Both the position numbers and the translations under genes were made by a program. From positions 1-64,000 of the forward strand of contig NZ_QWJJ01000015.1 in NCBI RefSeq assembly GCF_003575965.1: a stretch of 64,000 nucleotides of DNA. Reading direction: 5' to 3'. Shown here piece by piece: positions 25,949 to 34,873 of the stretch; positions within the stretch are counted from its first letter, which is position 1, and the number at the start of each line of letters is the position of its first letter. Source of the DNA: Pseudooceanicola sediminis. Lineage in GTDB: Bacteria > Pseudomonadota > Alphaproteobacteria > Rhodobacterales > Rhodobacteraceae. The notes below the pieces were generated by a model that was given only the letters and a program-made list of their open reading frames with translations, searched no databases and had not been told where the DNA came from.

Positions 25949-27754
25949 TCAATCGCGTGGCGGGGTGCCGAAACGGATCACCGGGACGGCGACGCGAAAG
26001 ATGCTGCCTCGCCGTTCTTCGGACTCGAGGGTCAACGTGTGGCCCAGCAACAGGCAGGCGCGTTCGACGATTGCCAGGCCCAGGCCCATCCCGTCAGAAG
26101 AGCTGACCGTCGCGTTCAGGCGTGAAAATTCGCGAAATATCTCCTTTTGCTGGTCCGCTGGGATGCCGAGGCCGGTATCGCGGACCTCGATCATGACATG
26201 GTTGCCGCGCCGGCGTGCGCCTAGCAGAACCGTGCCGCTTTCGGTGTATCGCAGGGCGTTGCTCAGCAGGTTTTGCAGAATGCGGCGCAGGTAGGTCGCG
26301 TCACTTGCCACCACGGCGCTGCTGGGTACGACGTTCAGGCAAAGTCCCTTCTGGCGGGCCAGTGGTGCCATTTCATCCCCCAATTGTTGCATCAGGCGGT
26401 GCAGCGACACGGCGGTAACATGTACCTCGGCGCGGCCCGAATCCAGCTTGGAGATATCCAGCAACGCGCCCATCAGATGTTCGACGCTTTCCAGGGCGCG
26501 CCGGGCCTTGCCCAGAACCGGCGCGGTTTCGGCGTTGGTGTCGCTTTCTTCGACGGATGCCAGAAACAGCTTGGCTGCGGATAACGGTTGCAGCAGGTCA
26601 TGGCTGGCAGCTGCGACGAACCGTGATTTCGAGGCATTGGCGCGCTCGGCTTCCGCCAGCGCGGCCTCCAACTCGATCGTGCGCTCCAGAACGCGGGCCT
26701 CCAGGCGTTCATTCGCGCCGCTTATCGCCCGCACGGCGGCACGTTCGGCGGTGACATCGGTGAAGCTGATGACAAAGCCGTTGTCAGGCATTTCCTGCGC
26801 AAAGACCGCCAGCGTCGGTGTACCGCTGCGCGTAACCTCGAATTGCAGCGGCGGACGGTTGTTCGATTGCGAAATCCAGCTCCTCAGATCGACATGCCTG
26901 CTGCCGTCGCCGAGGGTAAAGCGGCCGGACATCCAGCCGATCAGCCGTTCAGCATGAATTCCCATGGATAACAGGCGCATCGGGAACGACAGGAGTTCAC
27001 CCACGCGGCGATTCCACCCGACCAGGCGGGCGGTCTTGTCGAAGATGCAGACGCCCTGATCGAGATGTTCCAGGGTGGCACGCACCAACTGGGCCTGATC
27101 ATCCAGCATCCGCGCCCGTTCCTTGCGTTCGACACGCATCATGTCGGTGACGTCGGTTTGAAGGATGACGATCCCGCCGTCGGGCGTGCGATGTTCGCTG
27201 ACTTGCAACCAGCGATGGCCCGTCAGCCGCACGTTGAACATCACGTGTGGCTCGTGATGTCGGGCCATGCGTCGTGCCAGCCAGATGTCGGGCGTTTCAT
27301 CTGGGGGGAGCGCCAGGTGTGCGCTGCGGCTGACCAGAGTGACGTAGTCGCTAAAACTCAGGCCGGGCAGCAGTTTGGGCCGCAGATCTGGCATATGCAT
27401 TCCAAAGCGCGCGTTGCAGAGGATCAGCGTTTCGTTCGGGCTGAACAGGGCAAACCCTTCCTCCACGGCCTCGATGGCATTGGCGAGGTTGGACCGCGCG
27501 GCTTCGGTTTCGCGGTTGGCCTGCGCAAGGTGGTCATTGGACTGGTTCAGAAGGTCCAGCGCCGTTTCCAGCTCTCTCGTGCGGACTCGGACTTCTTGTT
27601 CCAGCAGGGCGGCGCGTTGAAATTGCGCGTAGGCCTCGCTGGAGGTGTCGCTGTCCTGCTGAACCCGCGTCATCAGCGCGCCGGCAATGCGCATCAGCTT
27701 TTCGATCTGGCGGGCTGGCGGGTCAGCGGGATCGACCAGGTCGCTGATGCTCAT
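25949..27754 (-). CDS. PAS-domain histidine kinase (NahK/ErcS'-like)
   Basis: The 601-residue soluble kinase has an N-terminal coiled coil (about 45-95), two PAS domains (about 95-205 and 225-340), a second coiled coil and a HisKA/ATPase core. The phospho-accepting His385 is in AAASHDLLQPLSAAK. N box: NLLSNALRYTESG. G1: RDTGLGIP. G2: GMGLGLAIV. There is no receiver and no membrane helix. Its start overlaps the FIST gene in ATGA, and the LuxR-type regulator is upstream in the same operon. FIST proteins of the NosP type sense NO through heme and control partner kinases of this group, so a FIST-kinase-regulator relay is likely. Confidence 0.9.
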   Translation of the reverse strand: MSISDLVDPADPPARQIEKLMRIAGALMTRVQQDSDTSSEAYAQFQRAALLEQEVRVRTRELETALDLLNQSNDHLAQANRETEAARSNLANAIEAVEEGFALFSPNETLILCNARFGMHMPDLRPKLLPGLSFSDYVTLVSRSAHLALPPDETPDIWLARRMARHHEPHVMFNVRLTGHRWLQVSEHRTPDGGIVILQTDVTDMMRVERKERARMLDDQAQLVRATLEHLDQGVCIFDKTARLVGWNRRVGELLSFPMRLLSMGIHAERLIGWMSGRFTLGDGSRHVDLRSWISQSNNRPPLQFEVTRSGTPTLAVFAQEMPDNGFVISFTDVTAERAAVRAISGANERLEARVLERTIELEAALAEAERANASKSRFVAAASHDLLQPLSAAKLFLASVEESDTNAETAPVLGKARRALESVEHLMGALLDISKLDSGRAEVHVTAVSLHRLMQQLGDEMAPLARQKGLCLNVVPSSAVVASDATYLRRILQNLLSNALRYTESGTVLLGARRRGNHVMIEVRDTGLGIPADQQKEIFREFSRLNATVSSSDGMGLGLAIVERACLLLGHTLTLESEERRGSIFRVAVPVIRFGTPPRD

Positions 27755-28926
27755 GGCAGGTCCTCCGGCGGGGGATAGATCGCGACGCCGGTCAGGGTCT
27801 GGTTGACGTGCATGGCGCCATGCTGTTCCCCATATGTCGAAAAGCCATGCACGCGATGCCTTGCCAGAATTGCGGACAATGCGCCGGTGACCTGTTTTTG
27901 CTCGGCCTCGAGTCGTCGCAGAATGCAGTCGCAGCCCAGTACGATATCGGGCGTGACACCTTTGGCCAGGTCTGCCAGTTCGCGATCGAGGTGCGTCGGC
28001 ATGTCCTCTGACCCCGCCAGCGTCAGCACAAGACCCTCGCCGATGGCCGAGAAAAAGTGGAGATCGCCGGTCGGGGCGACCCGCTGGATGGCGCGTACGT
28101 GATGCCGCCCGCCCACCTTGACGACCACCGGATGCGACGCAAACGTGAAGGTGTCCAACTGGGCGGGATCCTTGCCCAGGATGCGCGCATATTCCGGTCC
28201 GGCGGGGGCGCCATTGATCTCGCTCACGATCCGGGCGTCGGGGTCGGCACGCGTGACGACCATGTGACGGTCGAGCGGGGCAAAATGGTCGGTGCGAAAC
28301 ACCCGGATCGGGCAGCGGCTGCGCACCATGAGCAGCACGGCCGCCTTTTGCAGCGCCTTTCCCGCGGCAAAGACCTGTGTGCGCGAAAACCGATTCATAT
28401 CGCCAGCCGAGCCGCCGAACAGCGGGATCGGCCCGAGGGCCGTTGCGACCTGCGTGACCAGAACGTCTTCGCGCAGGGACATGCCGTCGACCATCAGAAA
28501 GGCGAACTCATGGTCCCATGTGGGGGCCTCGCTGATCAGGTCGCTACGGGCGGACAACAGGCGCGGTACCAGCTCTGTGGTCGGGATATCCTCCAGCTTT
28601 TCCAGCAGCACGGCACGGCTTCGAAACTGGCTGCGGGGCAGGCCTATGGCGACGATCTCGCCCTCGGTATAGCCACTGGCATTTATTTCACCTGCGGTCG
28701 TACACCCGACCACCCGCGCACGGCCCATATGCCGCTGCGCCCCGGCAACCAAGGCCGTGATTTCAGCGCGGGGAGAGGCGAACAGGATCACCGTGTCGAG
28801 ATCGTCTGGCCGTAACAGCCGCGCGATTTCCTGCGCCGCGTCGGGATGATCCGCGCGCAGCGAGGCTGTTCTGACGATGGGCTGTGGCGTCACCTCCTCG
28901 ATGACGTTGTCTGCCTGCATCCGCAT
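27751..28926 (-). CDS. FIST-domain sensor protein (NosP-like)
   Basis: This 391-residue protein has FIST N (about 25-225; VVGCTTAGEINASGY, LFGGSAGDMNRF) and FIST C (about 230-385; GPEYARILG, CILRRLEAEQ, and the signature GFSTYGEQHGAMHVNQT). FIST proteins are soluble sensors; the NosP group binds heme and responds to NO, sometimes CO. Several histidines occur in the C-terminal half, but a heme ligand cannot be assigned by eye. ATG at 28924-28926 follows GGAGGAG at 6 bp, better than a GTG 15 bp earlier. It overlaps the kinase gene by 4 bp and follows the response regulator. Divergent from coxSLM, so gas sensing is a fair hypothesis. Confidence 0.9.
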   Translation of the reverse strand: MRMQADNVIEEVTPQPIVRTASLRADHPDAAQEIARLLRPDDLDTVILFASPRAEITALVAGAQRHMGRARVVGCTTAGEINASGYTEGEIVAIGLPRSQFRSRAVLLEKLEDIPTTELVPRLLSARSDLISEAPTWDHEFAFLMVDGMSLREDVLVTQVATALGPIPLFGGSAGDMNRFSRTQVFAAGKALQKAAVLLMVRSRCPIRVFRTDHFAPLDRHMVVTRADPDARIVSEINGAPAGPEYARILGKDPAQLDTFTFASHPVVVKVGGRHHVRAIQRVAPTGDLHFFSAIGEGLVLTLAGSEDMPTHLDRELADLAKGVTPDIVLGCDCILRRLEAEQKQVTGALSAILARHRVHGFSTYGEQHGAMHVNQTLTGVAIYPPPEDLP

Positions 28927-28962
28927 CGGGCTCTCCTCCACCCATCGCTACAATGTGCGGCC

Positions 28963-29631
28963 TCACCCCTCGCGGCGCAAGACATTCGAGAAGCTGGCTT
29001 CGCTGGCCAGCAGCGCCGCCTGCGTCCGGCTGTGCACCCCGAGCTTGCGCATGATCGCAGTGACATGCGCCTTGACCGTCGTTTCTGCGATCGAAAGCTC
29101 GTACGCGATCTGCTTGTTCAGCTTTCCATTGGTGATCAGGTCCAGGATGCGGGCCTGTTGATTTGTCAGGGTTGCGATCCGTGCCAATGTGTCATCCCGG
29201 CTAAGGCCGTCGTCCTCGATTGAGCCAAGATAGCCCTCAGGGACAAATCGCTGGCCGCGCCGCAGGCTGTCAAAAGCTGCGCGAAATACATCCCGCTGGC
29301 TGTGCTTTGGGATATACCCCGCCGCGCCGGCGGACAGCGCTGAGGAAATCAGACGATCCTCTGCCATGGAGGACACGACGACAACAGGCACGCCGGCGAT
29401 GTTGCGCAGTCGCACAAGGCCATCAAGACCACGCACATCTGGCAGGTTCAGGTCCAGGACCACGACATCCGGCGTCCCGTTTGCGCCCAGTTCATCAAGT
29501 GCGCCCTGCAGGGTCGCGGCGGTGCGGATGTCGCGGATGCCGGCGACGCTGCGCAGCGTTATGGCCAGCGCATCGCAGAATAGCGGGTGGTCATCAACAA
29601 CCAGCGCCGAGGTCATGCGGATATCTTCCAT
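28963..29631 (-). CDS. LuxR/NarL-family response regulator (ErbR/EraR-like)
   Basis: The 222-residue regulator has a receiver (about 8-125) with VVDDHPLFCDAL and acceptor Asp in VVVLDLNLPDV, and a LuxR-type helix-turn-helix (about 150-215) with LTNQQARILDLI, LNKQIAYELSIAETTVKAH and MRKLGVHSRTQAA. This is the NarL/FixJ family form. ATG at 29629-29631 follows GGGAGGGA. It leads a minus-strand operon with the FIST protein and the PAS kinase, and its promoter faces that of coxS across a 233-bp gap. Likely targets are its own operon and perhaps coxSLM. Confidence 0.92.
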   Translation of the reverse strand: MEDIRMTSALVVDDHPLFCDALAITLRSVAGIRDIRTAATLQGALDELGANGTPDVVVLDLNLPDVRGLDGLVRLRNIAGVPVVVVSSMAEDRLISSALSAGAAGYIPKHSQRDVFRAAFDSLRRGQRFVPEGYLGSIEDDGLSRDDTLARIATLTNQQARILDLITNGKLNKQIAYELSIAETTVKAHVTAIMRKLGVHSRTQAALLASEASFSNVLRREG

Positions 29632-29796
29632 GACGGTCCCTCCCAAGCCGCACAGATCATTGCCCGCCTTTACATGCAGAAAAGGCGTGCGGAGAAAGCC
29701 TAGCGCGGCCCGGGCCTGTTTGGAAATAGGGCCTTCGTCCCATGCCGCGCGCTGCGCCGCGACCTTGGTCGCATAGATGCAAACCCCTGCTCGCGC

Positions 29797-29848
29797 CTAG
29801 CCTGCAGACGGGAAGGACCGGAGTCGCATGGCTCCGCGATACGGCTAG
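29797..29848 (+). promoter_or_regulatory. Nested stem-loop in the coxS leader
   Basis: CTAGCC at 29797-29802 pairs with GGCTAG at 29843-29848, enclosing CGGAG/CTCCG (29819-29823 with 29832-29836). The fold ends a few bases before the coxS ribosome site (GGGAGGA). It could control translation or be a metal-cofactor sensor. It does not match a complete known riboswitch by eye, so only the hairpin is claimed. Confidence 0.35.
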
Positions 29849-29864
29849 CGAGGGAGGATTGACG

Positions 29865-30347
29865 ATGAAAGTTCAGATGAGGGTGAATGGTCGCCAGGTC
29901 TCGGGAGAGGTGGAGGGGCGTACGCTGCTTGTCACGTTTCTGCGCGACGGGCAGGGACTGACCGGCACCCATACCGGATGCGATACAAGTCAATGCGGCG
30001 CCTGCACGGTGCACGTCGACGGATTGCAGGTGAAAAGCTGTAGCATGTTCGCCGCCGAGGCCGACGGCGCAGAGGTCACGACCATCGAAGGTATGGCGAA
30101 TGCGGATGGCTCTCTCTCGGTGTTGCAGCAAGCGTTCCAGGATCATCATGGCCTGCAATGCGGCTTTTGCACGCCCGGCATGGTGATGGCCGCCGCCACC
30201 CTGCTCGAACAGACACCAGAACCGACAGAGGCGCAGGTGCGTCACCACCTGCAGGGAAATATCTGCCGCTGCACCGGATACCACAATATCATCAAGGCGG
30301 TGATGGCGGCCTCTGGCCAGCAGGTGACACAGGTCGCCGCGGAATAG
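29865..30347 (+). CDS. coxS: CO-dehydrogenase-like small subunit (2Fe-2S)
   Basis: The 160-residue iron-sulfur subunit carries the plant-type cluster [15 protein letters not shown] with a later Cys (about 42-62) and the second cluster CGFCTPGM ... CRCTGYHNI (about 100-140), the two 2Fe-2S clusters of the xanthine oxidase family. It passes electrons from the molybdenum subunit to the FAD subunit. ATG at 29865 follows AGGGAGGAT; longer frames are unconserved. Gene order S-L-M, and the AYRGAGR motif of the next gene, mark the form II type. It is the first gene of an operon with coxL and coxM. Confidence 0.93.
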   Translation: MKVQMRVNGRQVSGEVEGRTLLVTFLRDGQGLTGTHTGCDTSQCGACTVHVDGLQVKSCSMFAAEADGAEVTTIEGMANADGSLSVLQQAFQDHHGLQCGFCTPGMVMAAATLLEQTPEPTEAQVRHHLQGNICRCTGYHNIIKAVMAASGQQVTQVAAE

Positions 30348-30407
30348 CTCAGACCCGATCTTGTAGGGCGTCAACGCGCCCCGGACCACACTCAGGGAGG
30401 ATAGACC

Positions 30408-32774
30408 ATGCCCAAGGACGGCATTGGCGCCAGCACCAAGCGGCGCGAAGATATTCGATTTCTCACAGGCAAGGGCCGCTACACAGATGACATAAATCTG
30501 CATGGTCAGGCCTATGTGCATTTTCTGCGCGCAGATGTTGCGCACGCCACGCTGAACGGTATTGAGACGCAGGATGCAGCTTCTATGCCCGGTGTCTTGC
30601 GGGTGTTCACCGCAACGGATTTCGATGGCGTTGGCGGTCTTCCCTGCGGATGGCAGATCACGGATCGCAAGGGCCAGCCGATGCAGGAACCCAAGCACCC
30701 AATCATGGCCGAAGGCAAGATTCGCCATGTCGGTGAAATCGTCGCGGCCGTGGTTGCGGAAACGCTGGATCAGGCCCGTGATGCAGCCGAGGCGATCGTG
30801 CTCGACTATGACGAACTGCCTGCGGTGATCGACATGAAGGCCGCCGTGCAGGAGGATGCCCCGCGCGTGCACGACGATCTGACGTCGAACCTGTGCTATG
30901 ATTGGGGTTTCGTTGAGGAGAACAAGGCCGCTGTCGACGAGGCGTTTCTAGCTGCGGACCATGTCACCACGCTGGAACTGGTCAATAACCGACTTGTCGC
31001 CAACCCTATGGAGCCGCGCGTCGCCATCGGAGACTATGCCGCGCATGACGACAGCTCGACGCTCTATACGACCTCGCAGAACCCGCATGTGATCCGTCTG
31101 CTGATGGGGGCATTCGTGCTGGGCATCCCCGAGCACAAGTTGCGCGTCGTCGCCCCAGATGTCGGCGGCGGATTTGGTACGAAGATCTTTCACTACGCCG
31201 AGGAAGCCTTTTGCACCTTTGCAGCCAAGCAGCTGAAACGGCCTGTAAAATGGACGTCCACCAGATCCGAGGCATTCATGTCCGATGCCCATGGGCGTGA
31301 CCATGTGACAAAGATCCAGCTCGCGCTGGATGCAGAAAACAACTTCACGGCGCTGCGCACCGACACCTATGCCAATATGGGGGCCTACCTCTCGACCTTC
31401 GCGCCCTCGGTCCCGACATGGCTGCATGGCACGCTGATGGCGGGCAACTACCGCACGCCCCTGATCTACGTGAACGTCAAGGCGGTGTTTACCAATACCG
31501 TGCCCGTCGATGCCTATCGCGGTGCGGGCCGCCCCGAGGCGACCTTTCAGCTTGAACGGGTGATCGACAAGGCGGCGCGCGAACTGGGTGTTGATCCGGC
31601 TGAGTTGCGTCGCCAAAACTTCATCCGCAAGGACCAGTTCCCCTATGCCACCCCCGTCGCGGTTGAATATGACACCGGTGACTACGAGGCGACATTGAAC
31701 AAGGCGCTGGAGCTGTCTGATTATGCCGGGTTTGCAAACCGACACGCGGAATCACAGGCGCGGGGCAAGCTGCGCGGCATCGGCCTTGCCCATTATATCG
31801 AGGCGTGCGGCATCGCGCCGTCCAACCTTGTCGGTCAGCTTGGTGCGCGGGCAGGATTGTACGAATCCGCGACCGTTCGGGTCAATGCGACGGGCGGCAT
31901 CGTGGTGATGACCGGCAGCCATAGTCACGGGCAGGGTCACGAGACATCGTTTCCCCAGGTGATCGCCCAGATGATCGGGATCGAACCTGACCAGGTTGAA
32001 ATTGTCCACGGAGATACCGCCAATACACCGATGGGAATGGGCACATATGGCTCTCGCTCAATTGCGGTTGGCGGTTCGGCGATGGTGCGCGCGACGGAAA
32101 AGATCATCTCCAAGGCCAAGAAGATCGCAGCGCATATTCTCGAAGCCTCTGACGCCGATATTGAGCTGAAGGACGGCAAATTCTCGGTCGCCGGCACCGA
32201 CAAATCGCTGAACTGGGGGGATGTCACGCTGGCGGCCTATGTGCCGCACAATTATCCGTTGACCGACCTTGAGCCGGGGCTGGAGGAAACCGCTTTCTAC
32301 GATCCCTCAAACTTTACCTACCCCTCGGGCTGCTACATCTGCGAGGTCGAGATTGACCCGGACACCGGCAAGGTCACCATCGAACGCTTCACCGCTGCTG
32401 ACGATTTCGGAAATGTTATCAATCCGATGATTGTCGAAGGACAGGTTCAGGGTGGTGTCGCTCAGGGAATTGGCCAGGCCCTGTTGGAAAACTGCACTTA
32501 CGACAGCGAGGGGCAGCTGCTCTCGGCCAGCTACATGGATTATGCCATGCCGAGGGCGTCGGATGTCCCGATGATCACGGTCGATCATTCCTGCCAGACC
32601 CCTTGCACGCACAATCCGCTGGGTGTCAAAGGATGCGGAGAGGCCGGTGCCATCGGATCGCCCCCCGCCGTGATCAATGCGGTGCTGGATGCGATGCACA
32701 GGGCCGGCAAACCGGTCGCGCATATTGACATGCCGGTCACACCGGCCAAAGTCTGGGCCGCGATGAACGCCTGA
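30408..32774 (+). CDS. coxL: Form II CO-dehydrogenase-like large (molybdopterin) subunit
   Basis: This 788-residue protein is the molybdenum-cofactor subunit of the xanthine oxidase family. It opens with the family sequence [21 protein letters not shown] and has [25 protein letters not shown] (residues 369-381), [25 protein letters not shown] and a C-terminal [12 protein letters not shown] (catalytic Glu). The AYRGAGR loop is the form II signature; bona fide form I CO dehydrogenases have AYRCSFR with the copper-binding Cys. Form II proteins often do not oxidise CO at useful rates, so the true substrate may be another small molecule. Needs Mo-molybdopterin cytosine dinucleotide. Cotranscribed with coxS and coxM. 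Confidence 0.93.
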   Translation: MPKDGIGASTKRREDIRFLTGKGRYTDDINLHGQAYVHFLRADVAHATLNGIETQDAASMPGVLRVFTATDFDGVGGLPCGWQITDRKGQPMQEPKHPIMAEGKIRHVGEIVAAVVAETLDQARDAAEAIVLDYDELPAVIDMKAAVQEDAPRVHDDLTSNLCYDWGFVEENKAAVDEAFLAADHVTTLELVNNRLVANPMEPRVAIGDYAAHDDSSTLYTTSQNPHVIRLLMGAFVLGIPEHKLRVVAPDVGGGFGTKIFHYAEEAFCTFAAKQLKRPVKWTSTRSEAFMSDAHGRDHVTKIQLALDAENNFTALRTDTYANMGAYLSTFAPSVPTWLHGTLMAGNYRTPLIYVNVKAVFTNTVPVDAYRGAGRPEATFQLERVIDKAARELGVDPAELRRQNFIRKDQFPYATPVAVEYDTGDYEATLNKALELSDYAGFANRHAESQARGKLRGIGLAHYIEACGIAPSNLVGQLGARAGLYESATVRVNATGGIVVMTGSHSHGQGHETSFPQVIAQMIGIEPDQVEIVHGDTANTPMGMGTYGSRSIAVGGSAMVRATEKIISKAKKIAAHILEASDADIELKDGKFSVAGTDKSLNWGDVTLAAYVPHNYPLTDLEPGLEETAFYDPSNFTYPSGCYICEVEIDPDTGKVTIERFTAADDFGNVINPMIVEGQVQGGVAQGIGQALLENCTYDSEGQLLSASYMDYAMPRASDVPMITVDHSCQTPCTHNPLGVKGCGEAGAIGSPPAVINAVLDAMHRAGKPVAHIDMPVTPAKVWAAMNA

Positions 32775-32827
32775 ACCGTCAGGGTGGCGGGCCGGGAAAA
32801 GCCCGTCCGCACAAAGGGAGAAGAGCC

Positions 32828-33613
32828 ATGTATAATTTCGACTTCGTCAAACCCTCGACGGTGGAAGAGGCTGTTGCCGCGCTTCAGGATGACGAGGCAC
32901 AGCCGCTGTCCGGTGGCCAGACGCTGATACCCTCGATGAAACAACGCCTGAACGCACCCGGTACGTTGGTCAGCCTGTTGGGGATCGAGGCGCTGAAAGG
33001 CATCTCGGTGTCCGATGGTGTGATGACAATCGGTGGCACAACCACCCACGCCACCGTGGCTGCGCAGGCCGATGCCTATCCCGCGCTTGCCTACCTTGCG
33101 GGTCAGATCGGGGATCCGGCGGTACGCAATCGTGGTACCATCGGTGGCAGCCTCGCCAATAATGACCCGGCCGCCTGCTATCCTGCGGCGGCGCTGGCAT
33201 CGGGTGCCACCATCGTGACCAATACGCGCGAAATCGCGGCAGATGATTTTTTTCAGGGGATGTTCACGACGGACCTTGAGGAGGGCGAAATCATCACTGC
33301 GGTCAAATTTCCAATCCCCGAAGCGGCAAATTACCAGAAATTCGAACAACCAGCTTCGCGGTTCGCGCTGACCGCTGTTTTCGTGGCCAAGTACGCCGAT
33401 GGCGTGCGCGTGGCTATCACGGGCGCCTCAGAGGAGGGGGTGTTCCGCTGGGCCGAGGCGGAAGACGCGCTGTCGAATTCATTTTCCGCCGAGGCGCTTT
33501 CTGCGCTTGCCGTGCCCGCCAATGACATGATCACAGATTTGCACGGCACGGCTGAATACCGCGCCCACCTTTGCAAGGTTCTGACTGGTCGGGCGGTGTC
33601 TGCAATCAGCTGA
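32828..33613 (+). CDS. coxM: CO-dehydrogenase-like medium (FAD) subunit
   Basis: The 261-residue flavoprotein starts MYNFDFVKPSTVEEAVAALQ and has the FAD-binding loops LSGGQTLIPSMKQRL (about 34-48) and GTIGGSLANNDPAACYP (about 105-121), followed by the CO-dehydrogenase flavoprotein C-terminal domain (about 170-260). It accepts electrons from coxS. Form II order S-L-M places it last in the operon. No coxD/E/F/G-type maturation genes follow: the next gene, on the other strand, is YcaQ-like. The 3' end is followed by a hairpin at 33624-33647. Confidence 0.92.
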   Translation: MYNFDFVKPSTVEEAVAALQDDEAQPLSGGQTLIPSMKQRLNAPGTLVSLLGIEALKGISVSDGVMTIGGTTTHATVAAQADAYPALAYLAGQIGDPAVRNRGTIGGSLANNDPAACYPAAALASGATIVTNTREIAADDFFQGMFTTDLEEGEIITAVKFPIPEAANYQKFEQPASRFALTAVFVAKYADGVRVAITGASEEGVFRWAEAEDALSNSFSAEALSALAVPANDMITDLHGTAEYRAHLCKVLTGRAVSAIS

Positions 33614-33623
33614 ACCCCGGTTT

Positions 33624-33647
33624 GCGTGGCCGGGAAACTGGCCACGC
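33624..33647. terminator. Hairpin between coxM and the YcaQ-like gene
   Basis: GCGTGGCC at 33624-33631 pairs with GGCCACGC at 33640-33647 around an 8-base loop. It lies between convergent stop codons and so could end transcripts from both sides. A T-run is missing, so intrinsic termination would be weak. Confidence 0.4.
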
Positions 33648-33648
33648 A

Positions 33649-34860
33649 TCACTTGGCCTCGGCAAGCCAATCGGGGCCAAAGCTTACCTGATCAACCCCT
33701 GCAAAGCGCGCGACCCGATCAAGTTCCGACGCAAGTTTTTGCAGCCGTCCAACGCCATAGGTAACGCCCCGCTCTGGCCAAAGGCGCGTTACATTCAGCA
33801 CGCCTGCATCCCGATCTGCCTTCATGTCCACTCTTCCCACCATCCGGTCGCGCTCCATCAGCGGGAAGACGTAATAGCCGTATTCGCGTTTTGCCTCTGG
33901 TACGAAGATCTCGATTCGATAGCGAAACCCGAACAGTCGTTCTGCGCGATTGCGGTCTCGCAGCGCCGGATCGAACGGGCTCAACACACGCAATCGGGAC
34001 GGCACCTCCGGCAGTGCGGCGGCCTCCTCTATCGCGCCGGGGCGTGCGAATGCGCGGCGCAAACCGCCATCGCAATTTTCGATGTCGATCTCCTGCAGGC
34101 GGCCTGCTGCGCATTCTTTTTGGCACCAGGATCTTGCCTCTGCCGGTGTCGCGATGTCCCAGAATGCAGCCAGCTCTCCGCTGGTGGCAAAGCCAAGGCG
34201 GTCGAGCGCGGCGCTGTTCAGCCAGTCCAGGCATATAGCGTCGGGCAGAACTTCGGGATGACCATGCACCCGTTCGACGAGGTCATAATATTTGCGAAAG
34301 CTCTGGCGGCGCGAAATCGCCATCTCCCCACTGCGCCACAGATATTCAAGCGCGGCTTTCGAAGGATGCCAATCCCACCAACCCGTGGATTTCTCCGACT
34401 CCGCCGATTTCAGATCCGCCGAGCAAACTTCGCCACTTTGTGCCACATGGTCACGCACCTGCTGCAATTCCGCCAGAAATGCCTCGCCTTGCCACCGTGG
34501 CCAACGCGCCTGCATTCGCGCCGCGTCGCGTGCAAACCGCAGGCGCAGGTAGGGCAGGAATTCGACAGGAATGATCGCGGCGTCGTGTGTCCAGTGTTCG
34601 AAAAGTGCCCGATCGCGTTCAATCAATGGCGCAAGGTTCCCTGGGCGATAGGCGGGCCGTCTTGCGAACAGGATCATGTCGTGCGCCCGCGCCAGCGTAT
34701 TGACCGAGTCGACCTGAACAAAGCCGAGTGCCCGTATGAGCGACAGAAGATCGGCACCCTTGCCGCTCCCCTTGGGCGACGTGCCCAGCTCATGGCGATG
34801 CAAAAAGAGGCGGCGCGCAGCGGCGTTACGCAAAAGTGGTCGCGTGGCTGGTTCGGTCAT
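33649..34860 (-). CDS. YcaQ-like winged-helix DNA glycosylase family protein
   Basis: The 403-residue protein belongs to the HTH_42 family, including E. coli YcaQ, a DNA glycosylase that unhooks interstrand crosslinks. It has an N-terminal ARRLFLHRHELG helix, GFVQVDSVNTLARAHD (the QxD catalytic motif, QVD), ARRPAYRPGNLAPL, and three predicted winged helices, with FDPALRDRNRAERLFGF and VGRVDMKADR near the C-terminus. The QxD residues are intact. It is 13 bp downstream of the LacI regulator gene on the same strand, probably by readthrough. Whether it acts on crosslinks or only binds DNA cannot be told here. Confidence 0.85.
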   Translation of the reverse strand: MTEPATRPLLRNAAARRLFLHRHELGTSPKGSGKGADLLSLIRALGFVQVDSVNTLARAHDMILFARRPAYRPGNLAPLIERDRALFEHWTHDAAIIPVEFLPYLRLRFARDAARMQARWPRWQGEAFLAELQQVRDHVAQSGEVCSADLKSAESEKSTGWWDWHPSKAALEYLWRSGEMAISRRQSFRKYYDLVERVHGHPEVLPDAICLDWLNSAALDRLGFATSGELAAFWDIATPAEARSWCQKECAAGRLQEIDIENCDGGLRRAFARPGAIEEAAALPEVPSRLRVLSPFDPALRDRNRAERLFGFRYRIEIFVPEAKREYGYYVFPLMERDRMVGRVDMKADRDAGVLNVTRLWPERGVTYGVGRLQKLASELDRVARFAGVDQVSFGPDWLAEAK

Positions 34861-34873
34861 GGTCGTTGCTGCC

